Assembly: GCF_003598715.1 (NCBI RefSeq)
Contig: NZ_QZFU01000041.1
Coordinates: forward strand, 1-64,000
Direction: 5' to 3'
Length of the DNA stretch: 64,000 nucleotides
DNA from: Nocardia panacis
Lineage (GTDB): Bacteria; Actinomycetota; Actinomycetes; Mycobacteriales; Mycobacteriaceae
The notes under the pieces are model-generated. The model had not been told where the DNA came from. It did not search any database and worked only from the letters and a program-made list of their open reading frames with translations. Numbering within the stretch: position 1 is the stretch's first letter; every line of letters starts with the position of its first letter. Positions 62,923-64,000 of the stretch are shown here, piece after piece. The position numbers and the translations under genes are program-made.

Positions 62923-63441
62923 TCAGGCCGGGTTGTCGAGGTGGAATGAGAGGCGACGGGCTGCGGCTTCGATCGCTGCGTCGTTCTCGGCGAGGAACTT
63001 GATGCGTGCGTCCTGAAGCTCGACGATTTGGCTCTGTTCGCGGCGAATCTTGGCCTCCCACAACGCATGTGGCGTGTGCACGGTGTCGAGTACCTGGGCG
63101 ATTAGGGCCTTGAGTTTCGCCCTGGCGGCGGCGGTTGGGAAGTCGTCCCAACCGCCGTCGGACTTCCGCCACCATTGTGCCGCGTAGACGCCATCGCGCG
63201 GGGCGCCGCAACCTTTTGCGATCTCGACAATCAGGTCGACGTGGACGGTGTAGTCGACGCGGTTGACGTGTAATCGCTTGCCGCTGATCCGCAGGACCCA
63301 GCCGCCGATATCGCTGCCGTGTTGTTTCTCGCGCCACGCGTACGCGACCTGGAACGCTCCGGTGACGGGGCCTTCGGCACGGTAGATGTGGTGTCCTTCG
63401 GAGGTGGTTTCGCCTGTGTCGGTGAATGTTTGGCTGGCCAT
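62923..63441 (-). CDS. Hypothetical phage protein
   Basis: 172 residues. N-terminal part resembles a small alpha/beta domain (HIYRAEGPVTGAFQVAYAWR); the C-terminal 60 residues are helical (KIRREQSQIVELQDARIKF). GAAAGGAG upstream. Unknown function. Confidence 0.7.
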   Translation of the reverse strand: MASQTFTDTGETTSEGHHIYRAEGPVTGAFQVAYAWREKQHGSDIGGWVLRISGKRLHVNRVDYTVHVDLIVEIAKGCGAPRDGVYAAQWWRKSDGGWDDFPTAAARAKLKALIAQVLDTVHTPHALWEAKIRREQSQIVELQDARIKFLAENDAAIEAAARRLSFHLDNPA

Positions 63442-63497
63442 GATTTGGCTCCTTTCGCGCCCGGTGGCGGCCGGATTGGTGGTGACCGTGGCGGCGG

Positions 63498-63650
63498 TCA
63501 GGCGGCGTCGTCGGCCAGGTCGAGCAAATCGTGCTCGTACTCGTGGCCTTCGTCGTCGATGTTGAACAACAGCCCGAGGGGCTGTTGGGTTTGGTCGATG
63601 ATGCGGAGCGCGGCTTTGATTCGGCGGTGCTTCCGATCGTCGGTGGTCAC
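63498..63650 (-). CDS. Small phage protein of 50 residues
   Basis: From GTG 63650, overlapping the upstream stop as GTGA. DRKHRRIKAALRIIDQTQQP is basic, the end acidic (EHDLLDLADDAA). Unknown. Confidence 0.6.
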   Translation of the reverse strand: MTTDDRKHRRIKAALRIIDQTQQPLGLLFNIDDEGHEYEHDLLDLADDAA

Positions 63651-63955
63651 AGGCCGGCGGGCTGCCACAGCTTGTTGTCGTAGAGGGCGTTCAGGTCCCA
63701 CGCCCAGTCCTCACCCATGTATCTGGCGAAGGCTTCGCGGACGTCGGCGATCTGCTGCTCGAACATGTGGCGCGCGGTGATATGGATGGTGTGGAATTCG
63801 CCCTCGTCGTCGGTGGCAGCGACCGGCCATGCCTTTTCAAGCCATCCGGCGACGTTCTCTGCCGGGACGAATAGGAAGTCTCCGTCTGTGATGTCGTCGC
63901 GCCACTGGCTGTGGTCGTATGCCTCACCGCTGGAATCGAATACATGAATCGTCAT
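63647..63955 (-). CDS. Hypothetical phage protein
   Basis: 102 residues from ATG 63955. MTIHVFDSSGEAYDHSQWRD and MFEQQIADVREAFARYMGED. Coupled to the next gene by GTGA. No family recognised. Confidence 0.65.
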   Translation of the reverse strand: MTIHVFDSSGEAYDHSQWRDDITDGDFLFVPAENVAGWLEKAWPVAATDDEGEFHTIHITARHMFEQQIADVREAFARYMGEDWAWDLNALYDNKLWQPAGL

Positions 63956-64000
63956 GGGTTTGCCCCTGTGGGTGGTGGTTCCGGCCACCTCGGTCGATGG

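Overview
The window looks like a high-GC mycolic-acid actinomycete, most likely Nocardia or a close relative (inference from gene content; no search was run). The first ~15.3 kb is chromosome. The gene set HNH endonuclease / globin / alpha-glucosidase / CtaJ-like / DUF5130 / pepN, then DsbA-like CPWC protein / rpiB / nei2, follows the order I know from the Mycobacterium tuberculosis Rv2464c-Rv2471 neighbourhood. It is interrupted here by purC, a NUDIX gene, an ECF42-type sigma factor with its DGPF/YCII partner and an FAD oxidoreductase. Three copies of a palindromic repeat with CTAG/TA ends lie in this part (two full 167-bp copies, one 59-bp hairpin).

Two tRNA genes follow (Gly-TCC and Pro-TGG, 15336-15506). 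Directly after tRNA-Pro a siphovirus prophage begins and continues past the right edge of the window. No integrase is visible, so the int end should be to the right. Left prophage segment (15.5-20.4 kb, + strand): repeats typical of an att region, a UvrD-like helicase, an excisionase-like HTH protein, a DUF2637 membrane protein, and a HEPN-motif protein of different base composition. Late operon (44.1 down to 20.5 kb, - strand): small and large terminase, portal, minor capsid, a 57-aa gene, scaffold, major capsid, connector, stopper, HK97-gp10-like, tail terminator, major tail, two paralogous chaperone-like proteins, tape measure with an NlpC/P60 domain, distal tail, Gp37-like, amidase endolysin, holin, membrane coiled-coil protein and three minor tail/fibre proteins. 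An OLD-like ATPase-Toprim gene sits inside this operon on the opposite strand (34.8-36.4 kb).

Between the terminase and the early genes lies a ~7 kb cargo island (44.6-51.6 kb): NUDIX hydrolase, PfkB-like protein lacking the catalytic Asp, cupin-like protein, SPASM radical SAM enzyme, adenylate-kinase-like P-loop kinase with zinc cysteines, a zinc-ribbon/HTH/TPR regulator, and an APH-fold kinase. It has paired start/stop overlaps and a divergent promoter with a 28-bp inverted repeat. The gene set suggests a self-contained small-molecule or nucleotide-modifying system carried by the phage; I know no named system with this composition, and it is the main candidate for something undescribed.

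The right part (51.6-64 kb, - strand) is the early region: HNH endonuclease, methyltransferase, ParB-like / PP-loop / ParB-like trio, DUF6378, RusA resolvase, WhiB-like zinc protein, SSB, MazG-like pyrophosphohydrolase and many small Cys-rich or unknown proteins joined by ATGA/GTGA/TGATG overlaps. A shared Shine-Dalgarno cassette (GAAAGGAACCAC) links the left + strand genes to this early region.
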